The position numbers and the translations under genes are program-made. Under the pieces are notes generated by a model. It searched no databases and was not told the origin of the DNA. It saw nothing but the letters and a program-made list of their open reading frames with translations. A stretch of 21,035 nt of DNA, taken from contig JBGVIJ010000036.1 of NCBI GenBank assembly GCA_045123075.1, positions 1-21,035 of the forward strand, in the 5' to 3' direction. Within the stretch, counting starts at the first letter, position 1; each line of letters begins with the position of its first letter. Positions 10,832 through 17,715 of this stretch are shown piece after piece. The DNA comes from JAHHUH01 sp045123075 (GTDB lineage: Bacteria; Bacillota; Negativicutes; Acidaminococcales; Acidaminococcaceae).

Positions 10832-11401
10832 TCAAGAATATTTTTCGTCACGCAAAAGCATAAAGCCAAGCATTGCATCTACTAAAATTGCGTACATCAA
10901 ATTTACATCAAAGAAATAATTTGCTACAAAAGTTCCTACAATAATCAATAGCGGTATCGCAAGTTTTTTCTTGAGTTCTTTCTTTAATAAATCAATAGCA
11001 ACGTTAATGATAATAGCAGTAGCACCACATTGCATACCCTTCAAAAGTAATTGCACATACTCATTGCTAGCAAAAATATCATAAGAATAAGCCACAACAC
11101 TTAACGTAAACAAAGGAGGCAAAACCGTTGCCAAGATTGCTGTTAAAGAACCTGCTAATCCAGCCAACTTATAGCCAATAATAATAGCAGCATTGACAGC
11201 CATAATGCCCGGCGCAGATTGAGCAATCGCTACTAAATTTAATGCTTCTTTATCATCCAACCATTTGTACTCATCAACAAACTTGGCTTTCAGCAGAGAA
11301 ATAATTACAAATCCCCCACCAATCGTGAACGCGCTAATAATGAATGTTGACTTAAAAAGCTTCCAATATAAATCCTTATCCACACAAACTTTATCGTTCA
11401 T
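10832..11401 (-). CDS. Chromate transporter family protein, first half-size subunit
   Basis: This 189-residue membrane protein aligns with one half of ChrA. It has SAFTIGGGFVIISLL (about 23-37), QSAPGIMAVNAAIIIGYKLAG (from about 61), and PPLF at 95-98. It lies directly upstream of the second half in the same frame order as paired short CHR genes, and both probably form one heteromeric transporter. The ATG follows AGAGGTTAAAATT. The two halves differ clearly at the sequence level, as expected for antiparallel dual-topology relatives. Substrate, direction and link to chromate are unproven. Confidence 0.9.
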   Translation of the reverse strand: MNDKVCVDKDLYWKLFKSTFIISAFTIGGGFVIISLLKAKFVDEYKWLDDKEALNLVAIAQSAPGIMAVNAAIIIGYKLAGLAGSLTAILATVLPPLFTLSVVAYSYDIFASNEYVQLLLKGMQCGATAIIINVAIDLLKKELKKKLAIPLLIIVGTFVANYFFDVNLMYAILVDAMLGFMLLRDEKYS

Positions 11402-11430
11402 AATTTTAACCTCTCAAAAGATTTACACAT

Positions 11431-11458
11431 ATTATAGCATGCACACCTTATTTTGACA
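11431..11458 (-). promoter_or_regulatory. Promoter of chromate-transporter pair
   Basis: The minus strand has TGCTATAAT, an extended -10 with TATAAT at 11431-11436. A weak -35-like TGTCAA lies 16 bases upstream (11453-11458). It is about 30 bases before the first start codon and just past a terminator. Confidence 0.7.
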
Positions 11459-11474
11459 CCATTGCTTTTAAACG

Positions 11475-11514
11475 CAAAAAGAAGCTGCAAGAACCTTTAC
11501 TTCCTGCAGCTTCT
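11475..11514 (-). terminator. Rho-independent terminator after 23-codon gene
   Basis: On the minus strand, AGAAGCTGCA (11505-11514) pairs perfectly with TGCAGCTTCT (11480-11489), and four further T follow. It lies about 30 bases past the microprotein stop codon, so the microprotein has its own 3' end. Confidence 0.85.
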
Positions 11515-11544
11515 ATGGAGAGCCTTCAGTAATTATAAATAAAT

Positions 11545-11616
11545 TCATTTCTTCATCAGCCAATAACAACCAGCAACTGTGAAAGCTAAAAAGCTGTAGC
11601 ATGCGATTTCAGTCAT
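11545..11616 (-). CDS. Predicted 23-residue hydrophobic microprotein
   Basis: The frame encodes MTEIACYSFLAFTVAGCYWL followed by MKK. It is almost all hydrophobic from residue 4 to 21, with two cysteines (6 and 17) and a basic end, as expected of a single-pass membrane peptide. A consensus ribosome binding site AGAGGAGG lies seven bases before the ATG, and a strong terminator lies 30 bases after the stop. These two signals at correct distances are the main evidence that it is translated. It stands alone between rpsI and the chromate-transporter pair, in a 465-base gap with no other gene. I do not recognise the family. It could be a small membrane regulator, a transporter accessory or a type I toxin-like peptide. 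No antisense RNA promoter could be assigned with confidence. Confidence 0.65.
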   Translation of the reverse strand: MTEIACYSFLAFTVAGCYWLMKK

Positions 11617-11812
11617 TGTTCTTCCTCCTCTCATTGTATTGTATGTAAAACCCTTTGGTTTTATTTTGTTTTCGTTCCCTTTAGCTTGATTAAAGTATAC
11701 TTCCAACAATTGATACAAGTTTGTAAGAGCAGCAAAGAAATAGTGAACTTGGCGTATAATTATTCAAATTCACAACGAGTTTAAACCTTGTTTTTGGTAG
11801 CTACAACAACAT
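11617..11812 (-). other. Non-coding region upstream of microprotein
   Basis: No gene is seen on either strand. It should hold the microprotein promoter. The best -10-like box is TATACT (11694-11699, minus), but no convincing -35 lies at 16-18 bases. A small hairpin AAAACC/GGTTTT at 11647-11662 would fall in the 5' untranslated region. Confidence 0.4.
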
Positions 11813-11845
11813 AAAAAAAAACCCGCAACATTGCTGTTGCGGGTT
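11812..11845 (-). terminator. Rho-independent terminator of rplM-rpsI
   Basis: On the minus strand an 11-bp perfect stem AACCCGCAACA/TGTTGCGGGTT closes a GCAA tetraloop. At least eight T follow. It starts about 20 bases after the rpsI stop. This is a very strong terminator. Confidence 0.95.
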
Positions 11846-11865
11846 GGCAATACAAAATCCAAATA

Positions 11866-12258
11866 TTAGCGTTTGGAGAATTGGCTTGCTTTACGAGCTT
11901 TTTTCAAGCCGTATTTACGACGTTCTTTTTCACGCGGGTCGCGAGTCAAGAAGCCAGCTTTTTTGAGTACGGAACGGAATTCTTCGTCAACGAGGAGCAA
12001 TGCACGGGAAATGCCGTGACGGATTGCACCAGCTTGACCGGAGATACCACCACCGTTAACGTTTACGAGAACGTCATATTTACCTTTGGTTTCGGTGAGT
12101 TCCAACGGTTGGTTAACGATCAATTCCAAGGTTTTCAGACCAAAATATTTATTCAATTCGCGGTCGTTGATGATGATGTTGCCTTCACCCGGAACCAGGC
12201 GAACGCGAGCAACGGAAGATTTACGACGACCGGTTGCATTATAAGTAACTACTGCCAT
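11866..12258 (-). CDS. rpsI: 30S ribosomal protein S9 (uS9)
   Basis: This is a 130-residue full-length S9. It begins with the conserved TGRRKSSVARVRLVPGEG region and ends in RRKYGLKKARKASQFSKR, whose SKR tail reaches the ribosomal P site. GGGAGGAAGAATAA precedes the ATG. It follows rplM by 18 bases in the universal L13-S9 pair and ends before a strong terminator. Confidence 0.99.
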   Translation of the reverse strand: MAVVTYNATGRRKSSVARVRLVPGEGNIIINDRELNKYFGLKTLELIVNQPLELTETKGKYDVLVNVNGGGISGQAGAIRHGISRALLLVDEEFRSVLKKAGFLTRDPREKERRKYGLKKARKASQFSKR

Positions 12259-12276
12259 TTATTCTTCCTCCCGATC

Positions 12277-12714
12277 TTATCTTACGTTGATTTCCAACAC
12301 TTCAGGTTTTTGAGCAGCATGCGGATGTTCGCTACCTGCATAAACGTGGAGTTTGGTGTAAATTTGGCTACCCAGACGGTTGTGCGGGATCATGCCTTTA
12401 ATAGCGAGTTCTACCATTCTTACGGGGTTTTTCTTCAGCATGTCGCCAGCTTTTACATAGCTGTCGCCACCGAGATAACCGGAATGACGGAAATAGATTT
12501 TTTGAGTAAGTTTTTTACCGGTCAGAACAACTTTGTCTGCATTGATAACGATTACGTGATCACCGGTGTCCATGTGCGGGGTAAAAGTCGGTTTATGTTT
12601 ACCGCGCAGGACTTTAGCAACTTCAGCAGCCATACGGCCGAGAGTTTTATCAGCTGCGTCAACTACGAACCATTTACGTTCGATGTTGGACGGATTAGCC
12701 ATAAAAGATTTCAT
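12277..12714 (-). CDS. rplM: 50S ribosomal protein L13 (uL13)
   Basis: This is a 145-residue full-length L13 with ERKWFVVDAADKTLGRMA near the start. Further on come GDHVIVINA, KIYFRHSGYLGG and GMIPHNRLG, all typical. The frame also has an ATG two codons upstream (12720), but AGGAGG lies only three bases from that one. The ATG at 12714 has nine-base spacing and gives MKSFMANPS, the common family N-terminus. The gene is preceded by its own consensus promoter and a structured leader, and paired with rpsI. Confidence 0.98.
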   Translation of the reverse strand: MKSFMANPSNIERKWFVVDAADKTLGRMAAEVAKVLRGKHKPTFTPHMDTGDHVIVINADKVVLTGKKLTQKIYFRHSGYLGGDSYVKAGDMLKKNPVRMVELAIKGMIPHNRLGSQIYTKLHVYAGSEHPHAAQKPEVLEINVR

Positions 12715-12747
12715 CCTCATGTCCCTCCTAGAGAAATATACAATAGT

Positions 12748-12785
12748 TTGATTTTCTCACTGTCTTTCGGGGCTAGTGAAATCAA
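12748..12785 (-). promoter_or_regulatory. Structured rplM leader (possible L13 autoregulatory element)
   Basis: The 5' untranslated region forms a long stem on the minus strand. TTGATTT plus CACT pairs with AGTG plus AAATCAA, with a three-base bulge and a 13-base loop holding CCCCGAAAGAC. It lies between the promoter and the ribosome binding site. L13 leaders that regulate this operon are known in Firmicutes, so this is a reasonable candidate. I have not matched it to a covariance model. Confidence 0.45.
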
Positions 12786-12805
12786 GCGGAAAATCACGTA
12801 TAGTC

Positions 12806-12834
12806 ATTATACCTATTTGAACTACCTAAGTCAA
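12806..12834 (-). promoter_or_regulatory. rplM-rpsI promoter
   Basis: The minus strand has TTGACT (12829-12834), a 17-base spacer and TATAAT (12806-12811). It is near consensus and lies about 90 bases before rplM. Confidence 0.9.
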
Positions 12835-12896
12835 GAACTTTTTTGACAAATTTTGTACAAAAAATTACAGCTTTTTACGGCAGAAGCAACCGAAAA

Positions 12897-13646
12897 TTAG
12901 ACTTCAAAATCAGTATAAAAAACCTCTTTTAAATACAAGCCTTGAGCCGGAGCAGGCTCGTTCAAAAACTCGCAACGCTTTGCAGTAAGCTCAGCTTCAA
13001 AGTCTTTGGGAGTACGTTTTCCTAATCCAACTTGCACCAAAGACCATACAAGGTTGCGAACCATGTGGTACAAGAACCCATCTCCGCCAATGGTAAAGAG
13101 CAGCTCCCTACCTCTTCGCTCCCACTTTGCTTCATACATGGTACGAATAGGCGACGTTTCTACGCTACCACTACTGCGAAACGCACTAAAATCGTGTGTT
13201 CCAAGCAAGTAGCTTGACGCTTGGTTCATTGCATCCACATCTAAAGTTTCCCTAATTTGCCAAGCATACTTAACTTCAAAGGGACTATCAAATTCATTTT
13301 CTACAATACGATATTGGTAACGCTTCCACTTAGCACTATAGCGTGCGTGGAAACCAGCTTCAACTTCTTCAACACTGACAATAACAATATCTGCGGGAAG
13401 CATTTTCTTAGAAGCGCGGATAATGTTAGCGCAAGGAATGGTACCTTTTGTTTCTAATGTTACTACCTGTCCCCAAGCATGTACTCCTGCATCAGTTCGT
13501 CCTGAACCGGCAGTTACTACCGCTTCACCGCACAACTTACTAAGCACTTCTTCCAGAATATTTTGCACAGTTACAGCATTCTTTTGTTTTTGAAAGCCGT
13601 GGTAAGCACTGCCATCGTAAGCAACTACTAATTTTAAAGTGCGCAT
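12897..13646 (-). CDS. truA: tRNA pseudouridine(38-40) synthase
   Basis: This 249-residue TruA converts uridines 38-40 of the tRNA anticodon arm to pseudouridine. The catalytic aspartate is D52 in GSGRTDAGVHAWGQ. YDGSAYHGFQ is near the start, FHARYSAKWKRYQYRI is mid-protein, and GDGFLYHMVRN is in the C-terminal half. The frame is open to a TTG at 13661. ATG 13646 is preferred because the family starts with few residues before LVVAYDG, and GGGGTG lies seven bases upstream. This start overlaps the end of ecfT by 13 bases, suggesting translational coupling. No clear terminator follows. The next unit begins with the rplM promoter about 60 bases on. Confidence 0.97.
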   Translation of the reverse strand: MRTLKLVVAYDGSAYHGFQKQKNAVTVQNILEEVLSKLCGEAVVTAGSGRTDAGVHAWGQVVTLETKGTIPCANIIRASKKMLPADIVIVSVEEVEAGFHARYSAKWKRYQYRIVENEFDSPFEVKYAWQIRETLDVDAMNQASSYLLGTHDFSAFRSSGSVETSPIRTMYEAKWERRGRELLFTIGGDGFLYHMVRNLVWSLVQVGLGKRTPKDFEAELTAKRCEFLNEPAPAQGLYLKEVFYTDFEV

Positions 13647-14452
13647 AAACCTGCACCCCAACGTAATACTGCCAAACCTACTGCCAAGAAAATTACAGCA
13701 GCAAAAGCAGTGTAGTCAATGCTCTTGTAGGAAAGTTCGTGCATACGAGTTCTGCCTTCTCCTCCACGATAGCAACGGGATTCCATGGCAATTGCAAGCT
13801 CTTCCGCACGACGAAAGGCACTTACAAACAAAGGAACAAGCAAAGGCAACATATTCTTAGCACGTTCAATCAAATTACCACTACTAAAATCTGCTCCACG
13901 TGCAGTTTGTGCTTTCATAATTCTATCAGTTTCTTCCAAAAGAGTAGGAATGAAACGCAAAGCAATAGTCATCATCATTGCCAATTCATGAGCAGGAACA
14001 CCAATGCATTTAAATGGACGCAACAACTTTTCAATACCATCAGTCAAAACTATGGGAGAAGTTGTGAAAGTCAAAACAGAAGAGAATAGCAAAAGCAAGA
14101 TTAAGCGCAATGCCATCTTAGTACCTAAAATTAAACCCTCTTCTGTAATTTTAAAAATCTTCCAAGAAAAAACAACGTTTTCACCGGGAGCAGTAAACAT
14201 ATGGATAACCATTGTAATTAAAATGATAATCCAAATAGGTTTCAATGATTTGAATACCAAACCCACAGGCAATTTTGCTACTGCTACAACAAGTGCAGCA
14301 AAGCCAATTAAAATTCCATAAGCAATCGGAGAATCTGCCAAAAAGATAGCAACGATGTAAATCAAAGTAGCTAAAATTTTAGTTCTAGGATCCAAGCGGT
14401 GGATGAAAGAATTTCCAGGGAAATACTGTCCTAAGGTAATTTCACTTAACAT
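13634..14452 (-). CDS. ecfT: ECF transporter transmembrane component EcfT
   Basis: This 272-residue membrane protein has several hydrophobic helices and the conserved FIHRLDPRTKIL near the start. The two short Arg-Gly coupling motifs, AQTARGAD (181-188) and ESRCYRGG (224-231), contact the ATPases. It bridges the EcfA1/EcfA2 pair to exchangeable substrate-binding S components for vitamins or metals. No S component is in this window, so the module is probably shared with S genes elsewhere. A GTG nine bases upstream is open. ATG 14452 is preferred since it forms TAATG with the ecfA2 stop and AGGGGTGGAG precedes it. Confidence 0.96.
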   Translation of the reverse strand: MLSEITLGQYFPGNSFIHRLDPRTKILATLIYIVAIFLADSPIAYGILIGFAALVVAVAKLPVGLVFKSLKPIWIIILITMVIHMFTAPGENVVFSWKIFKITEEGLILGTKMALRLILLLLFSSVLTFTTSPIVLTDGIEKLLRPFKCIGVPAHELAMMMTIALRFIPTLLEETDRIMKAQTARGADFSSGNLIERAKNMLPLLVPLFVSAFRRAEELAIAMESRCYRGGEGRTRMHELSYKSIDYTAFAAVIFLAVGLAVLRWGAGLCAL

Positions 14453-15309
14453 TATCTCCACCCCTTTGCTTTTTTAATACTCTTAACCAGTTCAGCGGCA
14501 TCGGTAATGCCTTCGTCGATAGTTAAACCTTTATCACGCAACAATGCGCTCAATTTATAGATTTGCGGTTCATCCATGCCAACTTCAACCAATTCATCTT
14601 TATGTTGGCTAAAAATTTCTGTTGGCTTGCCGTCAAATAAAACCTTGCCTTTATTAATTACAAGCATTCTGTTTGCGTATTTAACTGCTTCTTCCATACT
14701 ATGGGTAACAAGAACAATAGCAATGCCACGTTCTTTATGCAGTGCCATAATTTCTTTAAACACTGCATTACGACTACGGGGATCAAGCCCAGCAGAAGGT
14801 TCGTCCAAAACTAAATAGTCCGGATTCATAGCCACAACACCTGCAATGGCAACACGACGCATTTGACCACCACTTAATTGAAAGGGAGAACGTTGTGCGA
14901 AAGTTTCAAAGTCTAAACCTACAAAAGCCATTGCTTCGTGAACTTGCTTATCAATTTCTTCTGCACTAAAACCACGATTACGAGGGCCAAAAGCGATATC
15001 CTCATAAACAGTCTCAGCAAAAATTTGATGTTCAGGATATTGGAACACCATACCAACTTGCTGACGTGCTTGTTTAGCATCACTACCACGACCAGCAATA
15101 TCAATACCACCAATGGTTACGTTACCGCGTAAAGGTTTAATCAAACCGTTCAAATGTTGTACCAAGGTAGATTTACCACTACCGGTGTGACCGATGATGG
15201 CAAGAATCTCACCTTTTTCGATAGTCAAAGAAACATCATTTAAAGCCTGACGCTCGAAGGGAGTGCCAGTCATATATGTATAAAAAACATTTGCTAAATT
15301 TATTGACAT
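14452..15309 (-). CDS. ecfA2: ECF transporter ATP-binding protein EcfA2
   Basis: This is a 285-residue ABC ATPase. It has Walker A GHTGSGKST (40-48), Q-loop VFQYPEHQIF (88-97, an ECF-type sequence), signature LSGGQ (145-149), Walker B YLVLDEPSAGLDP (165-177) and the H-loop histidine at 203. It starts inside the end of ecfA1 with a 10-base overlap and shares a base with the ecfT start, so translation is coupled. The ATG has only a weak, distant ribosome binding site (GAGGAG about 13 bases upstream), consistent with dependence on upstream translation. Confidence 0.97.
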   Translation of the reverse strand: MSINLANVFYTYMTGTPFERQALNDVSLTIEKGEILAIIGHTGSGKSTLVQHLNGLIKPLRGNVTIGGIDIAGRGSDAKQARQQVGMVFQYPEHQIFAETVYEDIAFGPRNRGFSAEEIDKQVHEAMAFVGLDFETFAQRSPFQLSGGQMRRVAIAGVVAMNPDYLVLDEPSAGLDPRSRNAVFKEIMALHKERGIAIVLVTHSMEEAVKYANRMLVINKGKVLFDGKPTEIFSQHKDELVEVGMDEPQIYKLSALLRDKGLTIDEGITDAAELVKSIKKAKGWR

Positions 15310-16124
15310 AATGCCTGTGCCAACTCCTCATCAGTAATAATATCTTTCGCTAATTTTATACCGCTCTTGCGTAATTCGCTGGCAACTTTCGCTGCTAAGG
15401 GTGCTTCTAAACCAATTTTTTCCAGCTCATCCACTCTACTAAAAACTTCTTTAGGAGTTCCCATAAAACGGATGTGACCTTTTTCCATTACTACCACTCT
15501 ATCAGCAGCAAGTGCTTCTGTCATATAGTGGGTAATGTAAACGATAGTAATGCCTTTATCTTTGTTCAAACTTTTTACAGTACTAACAATTTCTTTGCGA
15601 CCTTGAGGGTCAAGCATGGCAGTAGGTTCGTCAAGAACAATGCAAGCAGGCTCCAAAGCCATTAAACCAGCAATTGCTACTCTTTGCTTTTGACCGCCAC
15701 TAAGTAAATGAGGAGCATGTTTTGCATAATCGCTCATACCTACAGCAGCCAAAGCCTTTTCTACTCGAGGACGAATCTCTTCACCAGGCACGCCAATATT
15801 TTCCGGACCAAAAGCAACATCTTCTTCTACAATAGCAGCTACGATTTGGTTATCAGGATTTTGAAATACCATACCAACTTGTTGGCGAATGTCCCACATA
15901 TTGTCTTCATTATTAGTATCCAAACCACCTACAGTGCAAGTACCATCAGTAGGCAGTAAAAGCGCGTTCAAATGACGAGCTAATGTAGATTTTCCGCTAC
16001 CATTAGCGCCTACGATTGCAACAAACTCGCCTTTTTTAATATCTAAATCAATGCCATCTAAGGCCTTTACTTCTTTACCATCAGCATCAGTATAATAATG
16101 CTTCAGTCCTTTGATAGAGATCAC
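15300..16124 (-). CDS. ecfA1: ECF transporter ATP-binding protein EcfA1
   Basis: This is a 274-residue ABC ATPase forming a heterodimer with EcfA2. It has Walker A GANGSGKST (39-47), Q-loop VFQNPDNQIV (86-95), signature LSGGQKQR (141-148) and Walker B CIVLDEPTAMLDP (161-173). The longer frame reaches 16172. I choose GTG 16124 because GGAGGCAATTTTT stands directly before it and the protein then begins MISIKGLKHYY as in the family. The upstream extension would overlap the -10 region. It is the first gene of ecfA1-ecfA2-ecfT-truA. Confidence 0.96.
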   Translation of the reverse strand: MISIKGLKHYYTDADGKEVKALDGIDLDIKKGEFVAIVGANGSGKSTLARHLNALLLPTDGTCTVGGLDTNNEDNMWDIRQQVGMVFQNPDNQIVAAIVEEDVAFGPENIGVPGEEIRPRVEKALAAVGMSDYAKHAPHLLSGGQKQRVAIAGLMALEPACIVLDEPTAMLDPQGRKEIVSTVKSLNKDKGITIVYITHYMTEALAADRVVVMEKGHIRFMGTPKEVFSRVDELEKIGLEAPLAAKVASELRKSGIKLAKDIITDEELAQALCQ

Positions 16125-16157
16125 AAAAATTGCCTCCAAACCTTTTTCATTGCAACT

Positions 16158-16186
16158 ATTATATAATTGCAAAAAAGAATAGTCAA
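16158..16186 (-). promoter_or_regulatory. ecfA1 operon promoter
   Basis: The minus strand has TTGACT (16181-16186), a 17-base spacer and TATAAT (16158-16163), about 35 bases before the GTG start. The -35 box is the end of the livF terminator stem, and the terminator's T-run forms part of the spacer. Confidence 0.88.
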
Positions 16187-16210
16187 CCAGTGTAGCAAAA
16201 CTGGTTGACT
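16171..16210 (-). terminator. Rho-independent terminator after livF
   Basis: A perfect 11-bp stem AGTCAACCAGT/ACTGGTTGACT (16200-16210 with 16181-16191) has an 8-base loop, followed by ATTCTTTTTT on the minus strand. It begins ten bases past livF and overlaps the ecfA1 promoter. Confidence 0.92.
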
Positions 16211-16220
16211 ATTTAAAAAC

Positions 16221-16934
16221 TTAATCTTTCTTTTTGCCCAGGTAAGCAGCTTTGATTTCCGGATTTTCCAGAAGCTCTCTACCAGAACCGGTCATTGTGA
16301 TTCTGCCGGTTTCCAAAACGTAAGCAATGTCCGCAATTTTCAGCGCCATGTTAGCGTTTTGTTCGATAAGCAAAATGGTCATGCCTTGTTTATTAATCTC
16401 TTGGATAATTTTAAAGATATCTTTAATTACCAAAGGAGCCAAGCCCAAGGAAGGTTCGTCCATCATCAAAACTTTAGGACGGCACATCAGTGCTCTACCT
16501 ACCGCCAGCATTTGTTGTTCGCCGCCGGAAAGAGTACCTGCCATTTGCCAGCTACGTTCTTCCAAACGAGGGAACAAATCATAAATCCAACGGATATCTT
16601 TTTCGATACCTTCTTTATCGTTACGCAGATATGCACCAATTTTGAGGTTTTCTAAAACGGTCAAGTTGGGGAATACACGACGACCTTCCGGTACGAGAGT
16701 GATACCGGTTTCTACAATTTTTTGAGAGTTCAAACCGGTAATATCTTTTTCTTCATAGGTGATTTTACCTTCAGCAGGTTTAACCAAACCAATGATACTA
16801 CGGAGCAAGGTAGATTTACCTGCACCGTTTGCGCCAATCAAGGTTACAATCTTGCCTTCAGGTACATCCAAGGAAATACCTTTCAAAGCTTCGATGCCAC
16901 CGTAGGATACAACAAGATTTTCAACTTTAAGCAT
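16221..16934 (-). CDS. livF: Branched-chain amino acid ABC transporter ATP-binding protein LivF
   Basis: This 237-residue ATPase has Walker A GANGAGKST (34-42), signature LSGGEQQ (135-141) and Walker B VLMMDEPS (155-162). LGLAPLVIKDIF follows Walker B, as in LivF. With LivG it powers the LivH/LivM channel. Start: an ATG two codons further upstream (16940) is also open, but the G-rich ribosome binding site is only three bases from it. The ATG at 16934 has nine-base spacing and gives MLKVENL, the usual N-terminus. Either start overlaps livG. It is the last gene of the operon, followed by a strong terminator. Confidence 0.95.
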   Translation of the reverse strand: MLKVENLVVSYGGIEALKGISLDVPEGKIVTLIGANGAGKSTLLRSIIGLVKPAEGKITYEEKDITGLNSQKIVETGITLVPEGRRVFPNLTVLENLKIGAYLRNDKEGIEKDIRWIYDLFPRLEERSWQMAGTLSGGEQQMLAVGRALMCRPKVLMMDEPSLGLAPLVIKDIFKIIQEINKQGMTILLIEQNANMALKIADIAYVLETGRITMTGSGRELLENPEIKAAYLGKKKD

Positions 16935-17715
16935 CTTCATCTACCCCCAGGTAAGCCTCGATAACGCGGCTGTTATTTTGAATGTCTGCCGGAGTGCCTT
17001 GAGCAATTTCCATACCAAAGTCAAGTACGTAAATCCAGTCAGAAATCTCCATTACCAAATCCATGTGATGTTCAATCATGAAAATAGTCAGATTGTATTC
17101 ATCACGGATTTGACGAATAAATTCAGTAAGTTCTGCAGTTTCTTTGGGGTTCATACCAGCAGCAGGTTCGTCCAAAAGCAAAATCTTCGGATTAGTTGCC
17201 AACGCACGAACGATTTCCAAATGGCGTTGTTGACCATAAGGCAAGCTGGAAGCTTTTTCGTTACGCAATTCCCACAAATCAACTTTTTTCAGCAGTGCTT
17301 CAACATCCTTTTCCATTGCGCGTTGTTCTGCATTGTACCAAGGCAAATGCAAAGCAGCTGAGAATACGTCAGACTTCAAATGCAAGTGTTTTGCAATCAT
17401 AACGTTTTCATAAACGGAAAGATCTTTAAATAAGCGAATATTTTGGAAGGTACGAGCAATGCCCATTTTCACAATATCGCTAGGACGTTTACCGGTAATA
17501 TCTACTTCGTCCTTACCGGGTGCAGTATATTTTACTTTACCTTCGGTGGGAGTATAAACGCCGGTAATCATATTAAATGCAGTAGTCTTACCTGCGCCGT
17601 TAGGACCGATAAGAGCTACAATTTTGTGTTCTTGAATATCAAGTTTAAGTTCGTTTACAGCGGTTACGCCGCCAAAACGCATAGTAATTGCTTCAGTTTT
17701 CAGAACGGTGCCCAT
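16927..17715 (-). CDS. livG: Branched-chain amino acid ABC transporter ATP-binding protein LivG
   Basis: This 262-residue ATPase has Walker A GPNGAGKTT (37-45), signature LPYGQQR (158-164, the LivG form), Walker B ILLLDEPAAGMNP (178-190) and IEHHMDLVM after it. Its ARTFQNIRLF (87-96) also marks LivG. AAAGGAGC lies six bases before the ATG, and the ATG shares one base with the livM stop (TAATG). It partners LivF. Confidence 0.97.
   Translation of the reverse strand: MGTVLKTEAITMRFGGVTAVNELKLDIQEHKIVALIGPNGAGKTTAFNMITGVYTPTEGKVKYTAPGKDEVDITGKRPSDIVKMGIARTFQNIRLFKDLSVYENVMIAKHLHLKSDVFSAALHLPWYNAEQRAMEKDVEALLKKVDLWELRNEKASSLPYGQQRHLEIVRALATNPKILLLDEPAAGMNPKETAELTEFIRQIRDEYNLTIFMIEHHMDLVMEISDWIYVLDFGMEIAQGTPADIQNNSRVIEAYLGVDEDA

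Noticed and set aside
11881..12846. A 321-codon plus-strand frame opposite rpsI and rplM
   Set aside because: It is antisense to two certain ribosomal protein genes. The composition (rich in F, T, N) is what the complement of a biased coding frame gives, and no ribosome binding site supports it.
12841..12896. A terminator after truA
   Set aside because: Only an A/T-rich palindrome around TTGTACAA and a three-pair stem CGG/CCG are visible. Neither is convincing, so readthrough into rplM is possible.
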